A stretch of DNA of 64,000 bases, taken from assembly GCA_022825265.1 (NCBI GenBank), contig JAJDXE010000010.1, forward strand, positions 248,001 to 312,000, in the 5' to 3' direction. Of the stretch, positions 39,980 to 48,977 are shown in pieces. The position numbers and the translations under genes are program-made. Under the pieces are notes generated by a model. That model was not told the DNA's origin and ran no database searches. It saw only the letters and a list, made by a program, of their open reading frames with translations. Positions within the stretch are counted from its first letter, which is position 1. The number at the start of each line of letters is the position of its first letter. This DNA comes from Dehalococcoidia bacterium. Its GTDB lineage: Bacteria > Chloroflexota > Dehalococcoidia > Bin125.

Positions 39980-42747
39980 GATCCCGCCTCGGCCAGCCCG
40001 TGTTGACGCCCCACTGCTCGCTCGGCCTCGTGTCCGGCGCGCAGCTCGGTGCGCGCCTGGTCGCGCAGCGCGTAGAGCGCCGAGATCGCCTCCAGGGGCG
40101 TGATCCCATCAACGTCAAGGTCCGCCAGGTCATGCAGGATCGGATGCGCAGCGGGCGGGATCAGCATCAGCTGCGGCGCTTGTTCCGCCGACCGTACAGC
40201 CGGGATCGGCGCCGGTTTCTGTTCCAGTTCATCCAGTAGCGCCCGGGCACGTTCGACCACTTCCGTCGGCAGCCCCGCCTGGGCCGCGACCTGGACGCCG
40301 TAGGAACGATCGGCCGCGCCTTCAGAGACCCGGTAGAGAAACTCGATCTGCCCCGACTCGGTTTCCTCGACCCGCACGGCCGCGTTGGCCACGCGCGGCA
40401 GACGCCCTGCAAGCGCCGTCAGTTCGTGGAAGTGGGTTGCAAACAGCGTGCGCGGCCCACGTTCGCTGCGCGTGTTTGACGACGCGGCGCAGCCGCCGGC
40501 CAGGGACTCGGCCACCGCCTGGGCGATCGCCAGCCCGTCCCAAGTGGAGGTGCCGCGTCCGATCTCGTCGAGCAGCACCAGCGAGCGCTCGCTGGCGCCG
40601 TGCAGCAGGCGCGCCGTCTCCAGCATCTCGACCATGAAGGTGGATCGGCCCTGGGCGAGATCGTCGTGCGCGCCGACCCGGGCGAAAATGCGGTCGACCA
40701 GCCCGACTCGGGCGCGCGCCGCCGGGACGAACGATCCGCACTGGGCGAGAATCACGATCAGCGCGGCCTGGCGCAGGTAGGTCGACTTGCCCGCCATGTT
40801 CGGCCCCGTGACCAGCAGCAATTGCGGCGCGCGGCAGCCGTCGTCGGCGAGGCGCAGGTCGTTGGCGACGAAGCCGCCCAGCGCGGATGCGGCCTCGACG
40901 ATCGGGTGGCGGCCGGACTCGATCTCCAGTTCGCCAGAATGATCCAATACCGGACGCGTCCAGGCTCGTTCGGCCGCAACCGAGGCCAGCGCCGCCGCCG
41001 CATCGAGCCGGGCCAGGGCGCCCGCGATTCGCCGTACCGCCTGGGCCTCGGCCACGAGCGCCGAACGCAGCCGTTCGACGCAGACCTGTTCCGCTTCGGC
41101 CAGGGCATCCTCGGCGGCCTCCAGTTCGCGCTCGATCTCGCGCAGGCGCGGCTCGGTGAAGCGCTCGCGGTCGCGCAGCGACTGGCGACGTTCCCAACCA
41201 TCGGGCGCGCGCCCGGCGACCGAGCGGGTCAGTTCAATCTGGTAGCCGAACGTGCGGTGATAGCCGACCCGCAGGCTGTCGATCCCGGTCTCCTCGCGCA
41301 GCGTGCGCTCCAGGCTGGACAGCCGCTCGCGCGCGGCCTCGGCCGCGACCCGCTGGCGGTCGATCTCGGCGTCCACGCCGGGCCGCACGACGCCGCGACC
41401 GAACTCCGCCGCCGGCTGCTCTTCCAGCGCTTCGGCGATCCGCAGGGCAGCCTCGGGCGTCGGCTCCAGCCGCCCGGCCAGCGCCATGATCGCCGAGTCG
41501 GCCTCGGCTGCTTCCGGGTCCTCGGCCTCACGGATCAGCCGGACCAGTTCCCCAGCCTCGACCAGGCCGCGGGCCAGCGAGGCCAGCTCGGCCGGCGAGG
41601 CCAGGCCCGAGGCCGCGCGCCCGAAGAGTCGCTCGGTATCGGCCCCGCCGCGCAGCTGCGCCGCCAACCCTCGCCGTAGCGCAGGCCGGCGAACCAGGGC
41701 CTCGACCCGATCCAGCCGCCGCTCGATCCGCTCGAGCTCGAGCAAGGGCGCCATCACGGCCGACCGCAGCCAGCGCCGGCCGAGCGCCGAGCCGCAGCGA
41801 TCGATGACCTCGAGCAACGTGCGCGGACCGGAGCCGTTCCTCCGCTTGGGCGCCCCGTTTCCCGGACCGGCATCGCGCAGCGCCAGCGCGCGCTCGGTCG
41901 CGCGGTCCCACTGCAGGTGTTGCGCCGCCTCGAACCAGCGCGGCGGGGCCAGGTGCCGCAATGGACCAGTACCCGGGTCCTCCTCCGAGTCCCCGAGCTG
42001 GGGCAAGGCCATTCGCAGATACGCAAGCAGCGCCCCCATGGCGGCCAGGGCGGCGGGTCGACCGTCCAGGCCGAAGGCCGCCGGCGGCGCGCCATATTGC
42101 GCGCCAAGCGCGCGTTCGCCGGCATCTGGACGAAACTCGTATGCCGGCCTTCTCGTGATGCTCAGTTCGACGGGAGGCGCCTCGGCCTCTTCGGCGAGCA
42201 GCAGCTCACGCGCGCCGAGCCGCTCGAGCAGATCGCGGGCGCGCTGCCAGAGCGCGGCGTCATCATCTGCCGCCGCTTCAAGCTCGGCCACATGGCAGGC
42301 GCCGGTCGTGATGTCGGCCGCCGCGATCCCCAGCCGCAGCTCGCGGCGCGACCGCTGCAGCGAGACGGCGGCGCAGGCCGAGGCCTGGCCCGCCTCGAGC
42401 AGGGCCGGTTCGAGCGCGGTGCCGGGCGAAACCACCCGCACTACCCCGCGTTTGACCAGCCCGCGCGAGGCCCCGGGCTGTTCGAGCTGCTCGCAGATCG
42501 CGACCCGGTGACCTTTGGCCACGAGTTTCGCCAGGTGCTGCTCGACCGAGCGGACCGGCACCCCGGCCAGGGGCGAGCGCAGGCCGCCGCCCATCGGCTT
42601 CGAGGTCAGCGCGATGTCCAGTTCCTCGGCCACCAGCTTGGCGTCCTCATCGAAGGTCTCGTAGAAATCGCCCAGCCGGAAGAAAAGGATCGCATCCGGA
42701 TAGCGAGCCTTGAGATCGAGATACTGCCGCCGAACCGGAGTCGCCAT
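39976..42747 (-). CDS. mutS: DNA mismatch repair protein MutS
   Basis: A 923-residue mismatch sensor. The mismatch-reading motif is FYETF in FFRLGDFYETFDEDA. The ATPase part has the P-loop VTGPNMAGKSTYLRQ, LVLLDEIGRGTSTWDGLAIA (Walker B and signature) and LFATHFHELTAL. The extreme C-terminus (after LDELEQKPAPIPAV) has the usual tail ending DLDVDGITPLEAISALYAL. It is translationally coupled to mutL. Just upstream of the ATG is a palindrome (42758-42773), with no clear Shine-Dalgarno sequence. Confidence 0.96.
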   Translation of the reverse strand: MATPVRRQYLDLKARYPDAILFFRLGDFYETFDEDAKLVAEELDIALTSKPMGGGLRSPLAGVPVRSVEQHLAKLVAKGHRVAICEQLEQPGASRGLVKRGVVRVVSPGTALEPALLEAGQASACAAVSLQRSRRELRLGIAAADITTGACHVAELEAAADDDAALWQRARDLLERLGARELLLAEEAEAPPVELSITRRPAYEFRPDAGERALGAQYGAPPAAFGLDGRPAALAAMGALLAYLRMALPQLGDSEEDPGTGPLRHLAPPRWFEAAQHLQWDRATERALALRDAGPGNGAPKRRNGSGPRTLLEVIDRCGSALGRRWLRSAVMAPLLELERIERRLDRVEALVRRPALRRGLAAQLRGGADTERLFGRAASGLASPAELASLARGLVEAGELVRLIREAEDPEAAEADSAIMALAGRLEPTPEAALRIAEALEEQPAAEFGRGVVRPGVDAEIDRQRVAAEAARERLSSLERTLREETGIDSLRVGYHRTFGYQIELTRSVAGRAPDGWERRQSLRDRERFTEPRLREIERELEAAEDALAEAEQVCVERLRSALVAEAQAVRRIAGALARLDAAAALASVAAERAWTRPVLDHSGELEIESGRHPIVEAASALGGFVANDLRLADDGCRAPQLLLVTGPNMAGKSTYLRQAALIVILAQCGSFVPAARARVGLVDRIFARVGAHDDLAQGRSTFMVEMLETARLLHGASERSLVLLDEIGRGTSTWDGLAIAQAVAESLAGGCAASSNTRSERGPRTLFATHFHELTALAGRLPRVANAAVRVEETESGQIEFLYRVSEGAADRSYGVQVAAQAGLPTEVVERARALLDELEQKPAPIPAVRSAEQAPQLMLIPPAAHPILHDLADLDVDGITPLEAISALYALRDQARTELRAGHEAERAVGRQHGLAEAGS

Positions 42748-42757
42748 GTGTACATGC

Positions 42758-42773
42758 TACACGTTACCGTGTA
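42758..42773. promoter_or_regulatory. Palindromic operator-like site upstream of mutS
   Basis: TACACG-TTAC-CGTGTA, a perfect 6-bp inverted repeat with a 4-base centre, lies 11 bases from the mutS ATG on the start side. The adjacent bases gtgtacatgctacac add a partial second repeat. Position and size fit a repressor or dimeric regulator site, or a promoter-overlapping hairpin. No known operator is recognised. Confidence 0.4.
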
Positions 42774-42905
42774 CCACCGTGGTCCACTATCGGGTAACTG
42801 CTCAGTCAGTTTATCAATAGCCGCCGTCAGCTGTAGCGCACGGTGGGCAACTCGTGGAAATCAGGTGGATTGTCGGGAACTCAGCCGTAGCGGGAGTGCG
42901 CGTGT

Positions 42906-44846
42906 TCAGACCACCGAGAGCATGGTCAGAACGCGGTCTTCGACCCGGATCGACTCGGGCGCGACTTCGCGGCAAACATCGCAGTGGATGCAGGCCAGCT
43001 GATCGATCTGCCAGTCGCCCAGGGCTTCGGAGGAGGCGTCTGATTCTTCGTCCTCATCGGCCTCGACCGGCGCCCGGCTGATGCAGGCAGTGGGACAGAG
43101 CGCCGCCGCCTGCTCCAGCCGCGGATCCGACTGATCAGTGATCAGGTAGCGGGTCAGGCCCGGCGCCACGCGGGCCGGGTCTCGCTTCTCGACGATGTGC
43201 GTGTCCAGCTCGTCGCGGAAGTAGTTGACCAGTCCGCGCACCGCGTAGGGCGTGAACTGGCCGTGCAGACAGTTGGCGTTCTGTAGCGTCTTGTCGATCG
43301 CGCCGATCCGCTCGAGGTCTTCCTCGCGCCCGTCGCCGTGCATGATCCGCTCCAGCACCTCGACCAGGCGCTGCGAGCCGCCGTGACAGGTCGTGCAGCG
43401 GCCGCAGGATTCGTCCTCGCAGAACTCGGAGAAGTACTTGGTCAGATCGACCGCCGAGGCGCGCTCGTCGAACAGGATCAGGCCGCCCGAGCCGAGCAGC
43501 ACGCCGCGCTCGGTGAAGGGCGGGCGTTCCAGTTTGAGCCCCAGGTCGGAGGCCGGCAGGAGACCACCCAGGGGGCCGCCGGGTTGGATGCCCTTGGGCG
43601 CGTGCCCGCCCGGCGGGCCGCCGCCGCAGCCGAGCAGGAGGTCGTCCATGCCCATCCCGAAGGGCACCTCGAGGATCCCCGGCCGCTCGAGCGAGCCCGA
43701 GATCGAGAACATCTTCGTGCCCGGATCGGACTCCGTCCCGTGCTCGCGGTACCAGGCATCGCCGTGCTGGATGATCAGGGGGACGTTGGCGTAGGTCTCG
43801 GTGTTGTTGACGTTCGAGGGCTCGGAGAAGACGCCCTTTTGCGCGGGGAAGGGCGGGCGAATCTTGGGCATCCCGCGGATGCCCTCGACCGAGGCGATCA
43901 GCCCGGTCTCCTCGCCACAGACGTACGATCCGGCGCCGCGCGTGATCTCGAGATCGAAATCGAAGCCGGAGCCAAAGATGTTCTCACCCAGCACGCCGCG
44001 CTCGCGCGCCAGCGCGAGCGCCAGCTCCATCCGGGCAATGGAGAGCGGATACTCGTCGCGGATGTAGATGAATCCGTAGTCCGCGCCGGTCGCCTTGCCC
44101 GCGATCGCCATGCCCTCGATCACGAGGTGCGGGTCCGACTCCATCAGCACCCGGTTGACGAACGCGCCCGGGTCGCCCTCGTCCGCGTTGCAGACCAGGT
44201 ACTTGGTCGGGCCGGGCGCGCCGAGGAGGAACTTCCACTTCTGCCCGGCCGGGAACCCGCCGCCGCCTCTGCCGCCCACGCCCGCCGCCAGGACCAGGTC
44301 GCAGATCGCCATCGGATCCATCTCGACGGCGCGGTCCAGCGCCTCGTAGGCGCCCTCCGCGATCGCTTCGTCGATCGACTCCGGGTCGATCACGCCCATC
44401 ACCCGCATCAGCCGCCGCTCCTGCGGACCCCAGAAGGGATGATCGGCCAGCGCAGGCGCGCCTGCGGTTGGGGTGCGCGCGCCGATCAACCACTGGGCCG
44501 CGTCCTCAGTCGGGTTGTCGCCCAGCGCGGCGGCGAGAAATTCCGCCGCCTGCTCGGGCCGGACCGGTCCGTAGACGACGGCTCCGCCGCCCGAGGCCGC
44601 CGCCGAGAGATCTGGACGTTCAACCTCGACCACCGGCTCCAGCCAGGACAGGCCCAGGGTACCGACCCGCATCAGTTCGGCGTCGTGTTCGGCGGCCAGC
44701 GGCTCGAGCGCTTCCCAGAGCCGATCGGCCTCGGCCGCGATCGATGAGGTCGATAGGTCGACCCGGACCAGTGGCCGCGAGGGCAACCGGCGCGGCGCGG
44801 CGCTCAGTTCAGCCGCTTCGCGGAGTTCTTCGTAGGCGCTGCTCAT
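42906..44846 (-). CDS. NADH:quinone oxidoreductase subunit F-like (NuoF/HoxF-type flavoprotein) with C-terminal ferredoxin-like tail
   Basis: A 646-residue protein. About residues 190-570 match NuoF: GVGGRGGGGFPAGQKW (NADH/FMN site), CNADEGDPGAF, GAGSYVCGEETGL, and the [4Fe-4S] ligands ESCGRCTTC with the fourth Cys in NANCLHGQF. The N-terminal 150 residues resemble the thioredoxin-like extension of HoxF/FdsB-type subunits. The last 80 residues contain CPTAC and ACIHCDVC, an incomplete ferredoxin-like arrangement. It overlaps the NuoE-like gene by 1 base. No other complex I genes are near, so the pair is more likely the diaphorase of an NAD-dependent formate dehydrogenase or hydrogenase. Confidence 0.87.
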   Translation of the reverse strand: MSSAYEELREAAELSAAPRRLPSRPLVRVDLSTSSIAAEADRLWEALEPLAAEHDAELMRVGTLGLSWLEPVVEVERPDLSAAASGGGAVVYGPVRPEQAAEFLAAALGDNPTEDAAQWLIGARTPTAGAPALADHPFWGPQERRLMRVMGVIDPESIDEAIAEGAYEALDRAVEMDPMAICDLVLAAGVGGRGGGGFPAGQKWKFLLGAPGPTKYLVCNADEGDPGAFVNRVLMESDPHLVIEGMAIAGKATGADYGFIYIRDEYPLSIARMELALALARERGVLGENIFGSGFDFDLEITRGAGSYVCGEETGLIASVEGIRGMPKIRPPFPAQKGVFSEPSNVNNTETYANVPLIIQHGDAWYREHGTESDPGTKMFSISGSLERPGILEVPFGMGMDDLLLGCGGGPPGGHAPKGIQPGGPLGGLLPASDLGLKLERPPFTERGVLLGSGGLILFDERASAVDLTKYFSEFCEDESCGRCTTCHGGSQRLVEVLERIMHGDGREEDLERIGAIDKTLQNANCLHGQFTPYAVRGLVNYFRDELDTHIVEKRDPARVAPGLTRYLITDQSDPRLEQAAALCPTACISRAPVEADEDEESDASSEALGDWQIDQLACIHCDVCREVAPESIRVEDRVLTMLSVV

Positions 44847-45415
44847 CAGCCCGTCCCCTCCACCGACCCGTCAAGCCCGTGCTCCGAGCCGTAGGTCGCC
44901 TCGGCCTCGACAAACGTCGCCGGCGCGATCTTGATCGGCCGTTTGGGCCACTCGATCGGGTCGTCGCCCGCCTTCAGCCCGCGCGCCAGCTTGACCGAGT
45001 CGACCATCGACAAGGGACCCACCACGCGGCCGTTGACCCAGACCATCGGCGCCTTCTCGCAGGTGCCGTTGCACTGGCCCAGCCAGAGGCCCAGCTCGTC
45101 GTCGGGCGTGTTCTCGCCCAGGCGGCAGCCGAACTCGGCCTCGAAGATGCGCCGCACGCGGTCGCCGCCAACCACCCGGCAGGAGGGACCCGAACACCAG
45201 GTGACCAGCGTCTTGGGCGGCGGCGAGTGGCGGAACTCGGCGTAGAACGTCGCCGGGCCGTAGACCTGCGCCTCAGAGACGCGCAGGTGGCGCGCGATCA
45301 ACCGAATCGCGTCGCGCGAAATCCAGCCCAACTCCTCCTGGGCCAGGTGCAGCGCGCGCAGCATCTCGCCCTGTTCACGCGGCAACTGCTGCAGCAACCC
45401 GGCAAAGCGTTCCAT
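44846..45415 (-). CDS. NuoE-like [2Fe-2S] subunit of an NADH-linked oxidoreductase
   Basis: A 189-residue protein of the thioredoxin-like [2Fe-2S] family. Ligand pairs are WCSGPSC and CNGTCEKAP, in the family's C-x4-C plus C-x3-C arrangement. The N-terminal helical part LHLAQEELGWISRDAIRLIARHL and VYGPATFYAEF are characteristic. The last 40 residues extend beyond the typical end. It is cotranscribed with the NuoF-like gene (1-base overlap). The catalytic subunit partner is not within the window. Confidence 0.9.
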   Translation of the reverse strand: MERFAGLLQQLPREQGEMLRALHLAQEELGWISRDAIRLIARHLRVSEAQVYGPATFYAEFRHSPPPKTLVTWCSGPSCRVVGGDRVRRIFEAEFGCRLGENTPDDELGLWLGQCNGTCEKAPMVWVNGRVVGPLSMVDSVKLARGLKAGDDPIEWPKRPIKIAPATFVEAEATYGSEHGLDGSVEGTG

Positions 45416-45515
45416 CCCGGCTCCCGTCCACCAGATCGTCAGTCCGTGCGCACTCAGCCCATGCTATCCGCGCCCCCGATAGCGGACAAGCCGCAGGGCG
45501 CGCCGTCTATGCGGG

Positions 45516-46484
45516 TCAGACCCGTGCAGAGGCCTCAGAATCGCGCGAAGGGAATGGGTATAAGGCGTTGTAGTGAAGCCGCAGCCCCCGGCGCGGCCAC
45601 TCGCACGAGATCAGCCGGCCCGTGGTCGAGAGCGTGATGTAGGCTGTCTGCATCTCCGCGCCGCCGAAGCAGATGTTGGTCGTCAGCGGGTCGTCGCCGA
45701 CCGCGACGTGCTCCACCTCGCCCGAGCCCGGGTCGATCACGGTGACGCCGCCGGGACCGATCGTGGCCACGCAGACCTTGCCCGACTCCTCCACCGCCAG
45801 CGAGTCGAACAGCGTGTAGCCGCCTGCATTGGCGATGAACGAGTTGAAGCCGGCTGCCGCGTTGTCCGAGGCCAGCACGCCGGGTTCGGCGATCTCCCAG
45901 CCGAACAGCCGGCCGGTCGGCGTTTCGGCGATGTACACGTGCGTGTCGTCCGGCGCCAGCCCGACTCCGTTGGCCCCGCCGGGAATCGGGAAGACGGCGC
46001 GGGAAATGTGACTGCCGTCGGTCCTGGCGTAGTAGAGCGCGCCCAGGTCTCGGTCGAACTCGCGGTTCTTGCCCAGATCGGAGAACCAGAAGCCGCCGGC
46101 CGAATCGAAGACGATGTCGTTCGGGCCCTTGAGCGGGATCCCGTCGCATTCCGTGTAGACCGTCTCGACCGCGCCGGTCTCGATGTTGGCGCGCTGGATC
46201 GATCCCGACGCGTAGTCGCTCGCCTGGCCGGCCGGCAGCAGGCGGCCGCCAGAGCGGTTCCATTCGAACCCGCCGTTGTTCGTGATCCAGACATGTCCGT
46301 CCGGCCCCACGGCCGCGCCGTTTGGCCCGCCGCCGGTCTCCGCGACCACTTCGACGTGACCGTCCAGCGTCACGCGCGAGAGCGTCCCGCGCGCGATCTC
46401 GGTCAGCAGCACCGATCCGTCGTCCATCGCGATCGGCCCCTCGGGGAACTCCAGCCCCGAAGCCAGCTCCACGAAATCCATCAA
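45516..46484 (-). CDS. SMP-30/gluconolactonase/LRE family protein
   Basis: A 322-residue six-bladed beta-propeller. Metal-site landmarks: the Glu in LEFPEGPIA, an Asn-containing blade (GPNGAAVGPDGHVWITNNGG), the Asn/Asp blade GPNDIVFDSAGGFWFSDLG and GVGLAPDDTHVYIAETPTG with the late Asp. The family includes gluconolactonases, luciferin-regenerating enzymes and other sugar-lactone hydrolases that need a divalent metal. It stands between the NuoE-like gene and a small hypothetical gene, all leftward. Confidence 0.87.
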   Translation of the reverse strand: MMDFVELASGLEFPEGPIAMDDGSVLLTEIARGTLSRVTLDGHVEVVAETGGGPNGAAVGPDGHVWITNNGGFEWNRSGGRLLPAGQASDYASGSIQRANIETGAVETVYTECDGIPLKGPNDIVFDSAGGFWFSDLGKNREFDRDLGALYYARTDGSHISRAVFPIPGGANGVGLAPDDTHVYIAETPTGRLFGWEIAEPGVLASDNAAAGFNSFIANAGGYTLFDSLAVEESGKVCVATIGPGGVTVIDPGSGEVEHVAVGDDPLTTNICFGGAEMQTAYITLSTTGRLISCEWPRRGLRLHYNALYPFPSRDSEASARV

Positions 46485-46520
46485 TGTCTTCTTTCCAGAA
46501 GGCTTGGTCCTGCGCCGATC

Positions 46521-46910
46521 CTACTCGCTCCCCGCAGCCAGGGTCTGCAGATAGTACGTGCGCCGCTCGCGCGGACCGATGATGTGGTCGATCCTCAGCG
46601 CCAGCTGCGCCTCGTGCGGCATGCGCAGCACGACCTGCGGATTGGTCCTCAGCAATGGCTCGAGCGCGCCCGCGGGTTCCACGTTGCTGACCTCGACCGC
46701 GTACGTGTGCTCGGGCAACGAGGCTGGACGCGGCCGGACCATCGCCCGAGCCAGCAGCGCGCCGGAGGGCGTCAGAATCGTGCAGGCCACCGGCATCGCG
46801 ATCGGCGCATGAGCCTGACCTTGAGCGTGGCCATTCGCCCGCGCCGCGGCATCTTCCTCGATTAGCAGGGAGCGCGCCGCCAGCGGCGACGCCACAGACG
46901 TCGTAACCAT
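46521..46910 (-). CDS. Hypothetical protein, 129 aa
   Basis: From ATG 46910 (GAGGG four bases upstream) the protein has an Ala/His/Arg-rich N-terminus (to about residue 35). A beta-type domain follows: PVACTILTPSGALLARAMVRP, TYAVEVSNVEPAGAL, QVVLRMPHEAQLALRIDHIIGPRERRTYYLQT (each quoted in part). No signal peptide, metal site or known motif is evident. It lies 37 bp ahead of the SMP-30 gene on the same strand and is divergent from the SDR gene. Confidence 0.5.
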   Translation of the reverse strand: MVTTSVASPLAARSLLIEEDAAARANGHAQGQAHAPIAMPVACTILTPSGALLARAMVRPRPASLPEHTYAVEVSNVEPAGALEPLLRTNPQVVLRMPHEAQLALRIDHIIGPRERRTYYLQTLAAGSE

Positions 46911-47116
46911 CAAACCCTCGCTTCAGGAGATCCGCCCGTCCAACCACCACTACCGCTTTAGCAAGCATTCCGCCGTTCCGTCAAGTCGCCGTGCATCCGC
47001 GCGGACAGGTCGGCGGCCTCAGCCCGTCGGTCAGGCCGCGACCGCCCCAAGACCACCCCAAGACCGCCTTGTATTCTGCCTCCAGACAGACTCACTCCCA
47101 GAAAGGACCCCAACGC

Positions 47117-48064
47117 ATGGGTGATCGACTTGAAGGCCGTGTCGCGATCGTGACCGGCGCCGGACGCGGGATCGGCCGCGGACACTCCCTGCTGCTCGCC
47201 TCCGAGGGCGCCAGGGTCGTCGTCAACGACTACGGCGGCTCGCAGGGCGGCGAGCGCGACGGCGAGGCCGGTCCCGCCGACGAAGTGGTGAACGCAATCA
47301 AGGACGCCGGCGGAGACGCCGTCGCCAACTATGACTCCGTCGCCGATATGGCCGCCGGCGAGCGCATGGTCCAGCAGGCGATCGACAGCTTCGGCCGGCT
47401 CGACATTCTGATCAACAACGCCGGCATCCTGCGCGACCGGATGGTCTTCAACATGACCGAAGAGGAATGGGACGTCGTCGTCGATGTCCACCTCAAGGGT
47501 CACTTCACCGTCACCAAGTACGCCTCGCAGGTCTTCCGCCAGCAGCGCTCGGGACGGATCGTCAACACCTCATCCGAGTCCGGGCTGGGCAACATGGGCC
47601 AGGCCAACTACGCCGCGGCCAAGGAGGGCATCGTCGGCCTGACCCGCACCCTGGCCCGCGACCTGGGCCGCTACGGCGTGACCGCCAACGCGATCCGGCC
47701 TCGGGCCGGCACGCGGCTCACCCTGACCGAGGAGCTGGCCGAAGCCCAACGACGCGCCCGCGAAGCCGGCCTGGCCGCCGGAGACGCCGGCGACATCGAC
47801 TTCGGCGCGGACCGCGAGGCGATGATGGCGCCCGAGAACGTCTCGCCCTTCACCGTCTGGCTCTGCACCGACGCCGCCGCCAACATCAACGGCCGCGACT
47901 TCCTCGTCTGGGGCAACGAAGTCGGCATGTACTCGCTGCCCACCGTCGAAGCCGCCGTCTACGCCTCCGGCACCGGCTTCAGCCTGGACGAGCTCGACCG
48001 GGTCGCCGCCCAGTCCTACCTCGGCTCGCAAAAGAATCCCTGGCCTGCACAGGCCCCACGTTAA
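47117..48064 (+). CDS. Short-chain dehydrogenase/reductase, multifunctional-enzyme-type (hydroxyacyl-CoA dehydrogenase-like)
   Basis: A 315-residue SDR. The cofactor motif is VTGAGRGIGRGHSLLLASEGA (TGxxxGxG), with the acidic/Asn residue in VNDYGGS. NNAG is in ILINNAGILRD, the catalytic Ser in NTSSESG and Y-x-x-x-K in ANYAAAKEG. The expanded VNDYGGSxxGE region is typical of the hydroxyacyl-CoA dehydrogenase part of peroxisomal multifunctional enzyme type 2-like SDRs. ATG 47117 has GAAAGGA upstream. The open frame from 46991 is not conserved-looking. A palindromic repeat follows the gene. Confidence 0.87.
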   Translation: MGDRLEGRVAIVTGAGRGIGRGHSLLLASEGARVVVNDYGGSQGGERDGEAGPADEVVNAIKDAGGDAVANYDSVADMAAGERMVQQAIDSFGRLDILINNAGILRDRMVFNMTEEEWDVVVDVHLKGHFTVTKYASQVFRQQRSGRIVNTSSESGLGNMGQANYAAAKEGIVGLTRTLARDLGRYGVTANAIRPRAGTRLTLTEELAEAQRRAREAGLAAGDAGDIDFGADREAMMAPENVSPFTVWLCTDAAANINGRDFLVWGNEVGMYSLPTVEAAVYASGTGFSLDELDRVAAQSYLGSQKNPWPAQAPR

Positions 48065-48099
48065 GCGTGCCCAGGCCCCGCGTTAGGGCCGTTCCCTTT

Positions 48100-48136
48100 C
48101 CCCCCCGCGAAACGGGGGGAGATGTCACGGAGTGAC
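48100..48136. repeat. GC-rich palindromic repeat, composite family
   Basis: Two adjacent hairpins: ccccccg-cgaaa-cgggggg (48101-48119) and gtcac-gga-gtgac (48124-48136). Read on the other strand, the block (up to about 48150) resembles the element at 56711-56774: the C-run, CTCTG, then the strong C/G hairpin. It lies between the SDR and dienelactone hydrolase genes. Confidence 0.6.
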
Positions 48137-48203
48137 AGAGGGGGGCTCCCTCCCGCCTCGGCCGCTCACCATCAGCCACTCACCATCAGAAAGCAAACCA
48201 GAC

Positions 48204-48899
48204 ATGGCCATCCTCGCCCACGAAAACATCGAATTCGCCGCCAACGGAGGCACCGCCTCCGGCTACTTGGCCAAGCCCGTCGACGGCGGACCCTACCCCG
48301 GCGTCGTCGTGATCCAGGAGTGGTGGGGGCTCAACCCCAACATCTGCGACATCGCCAACCGGATCGCCGCCGAGGGTTATGTCGCGCTCGCCCCCGACCT
48401 CTTCCACGGCGCGGTCACGGCTGAGCCCGACGAGGCGCAGAAGCTGATGATGACCCTGCAGGAGCCCAACGCGCTGGTCGACATGTCCGGCGCCGTCGCC
48501 GCCCTGCAGGCCCGCAACGACGTCCGCTCCGACCGGATCGGCGTGACCGGATTCTGCCTCGGCGGCGGCATGTCGCTGCTGCTCGCCATGAACAATCCGG
48601 CCGTCAGCGCCGCCGCACCGTTCTACGGCGTGCCCGGCGCGGGCATGGGCGAGGCCGCCAACATCCAGGGCGCGGTGATGGGCTTCTACGCCGGTCACGA
48701 TGACTGGATCACGGGCGAGGTCGTGGACGGTATCCAGTCGGCGCTGAACGGCGCCGGGGTGCGCAACGAGATCCACATGTACCCGGACTCGCACCACGGC
48801 TTCTTCAACGACACCAGCCCCGACGTCCACGACCCGGACGCCGCCGCCGACGCCTGGGACAAGCTCAAGGCGTTCTTCGCGGCTGAACTGCGGGCCTGA
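48204..48899 (+). CDS. Dienelactone hydrolase family protein
   Basis: A 231-residue alpha/beta hydrolase with the Cys nucleophile typical of dienelactone hydrolases: GVTGFCLGGGMSLLL. The Asp is probably in GFYAGHDDWITG and the His in DSHHGFFNDTS. Early residues VVIQEWWGLNPNI contain the Glu that gates the Cys in known members. It would hydrolyse dienelactones of chlorocatechol-type pathways or related esters. It is followed by a strong terminator. No other aromatic-degradation genes are adjacent. Confidence 0.9.
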   Translation: MAILAHENIEFAANGGTASGYLAKPVDGGPYPGVVVIQEWWGLNPNICDIANRIAAEGYVALAPDLFHGAVTAEPDEAQKLMMTLQEPNALVDMSGAVAALQARNDVRSDRIGVTGFCLGGGMSLLLAMNNPAVSAAAPFYGVPGAGMGEAANIQGAVMGFYAGHDDWITGEVVDGIQSALNGAGVRNEIHMYPDSHHGFFNDTSPDVHDPDAAADAWDKLKAFFAAELRA

Positions 48900-48921
48900 C
48901 CAGACGTCGAACACCGACGTG

Positions 48922-48949
48922 AAGCGCCCCCTCGATTGAGGGGGCGCTT
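48922..48949. terminator. Strong terminator hairpin between convergent genes
   Basis: A perfect 12-bp stem (aagcgccccctc / gagggggcgctt) with the loop gatt, followed by T-rich tgcatttgtg. It starts 22 bases after the hydrolase stop and lies 28 bases before the end of the leftward membrane protein gene, so it can serve both. Confidence 0.85.
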
Positions 48950-48977
48950 TGCATTTGTGTATCCGGTGATTCAAGCG

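Noticed and set aside
43338..44747. A 469-codon forward frame opposite the NuoF-like gene
   Set aside because: It is an antisense shadow. The reverse strand has all NuoF motifs.
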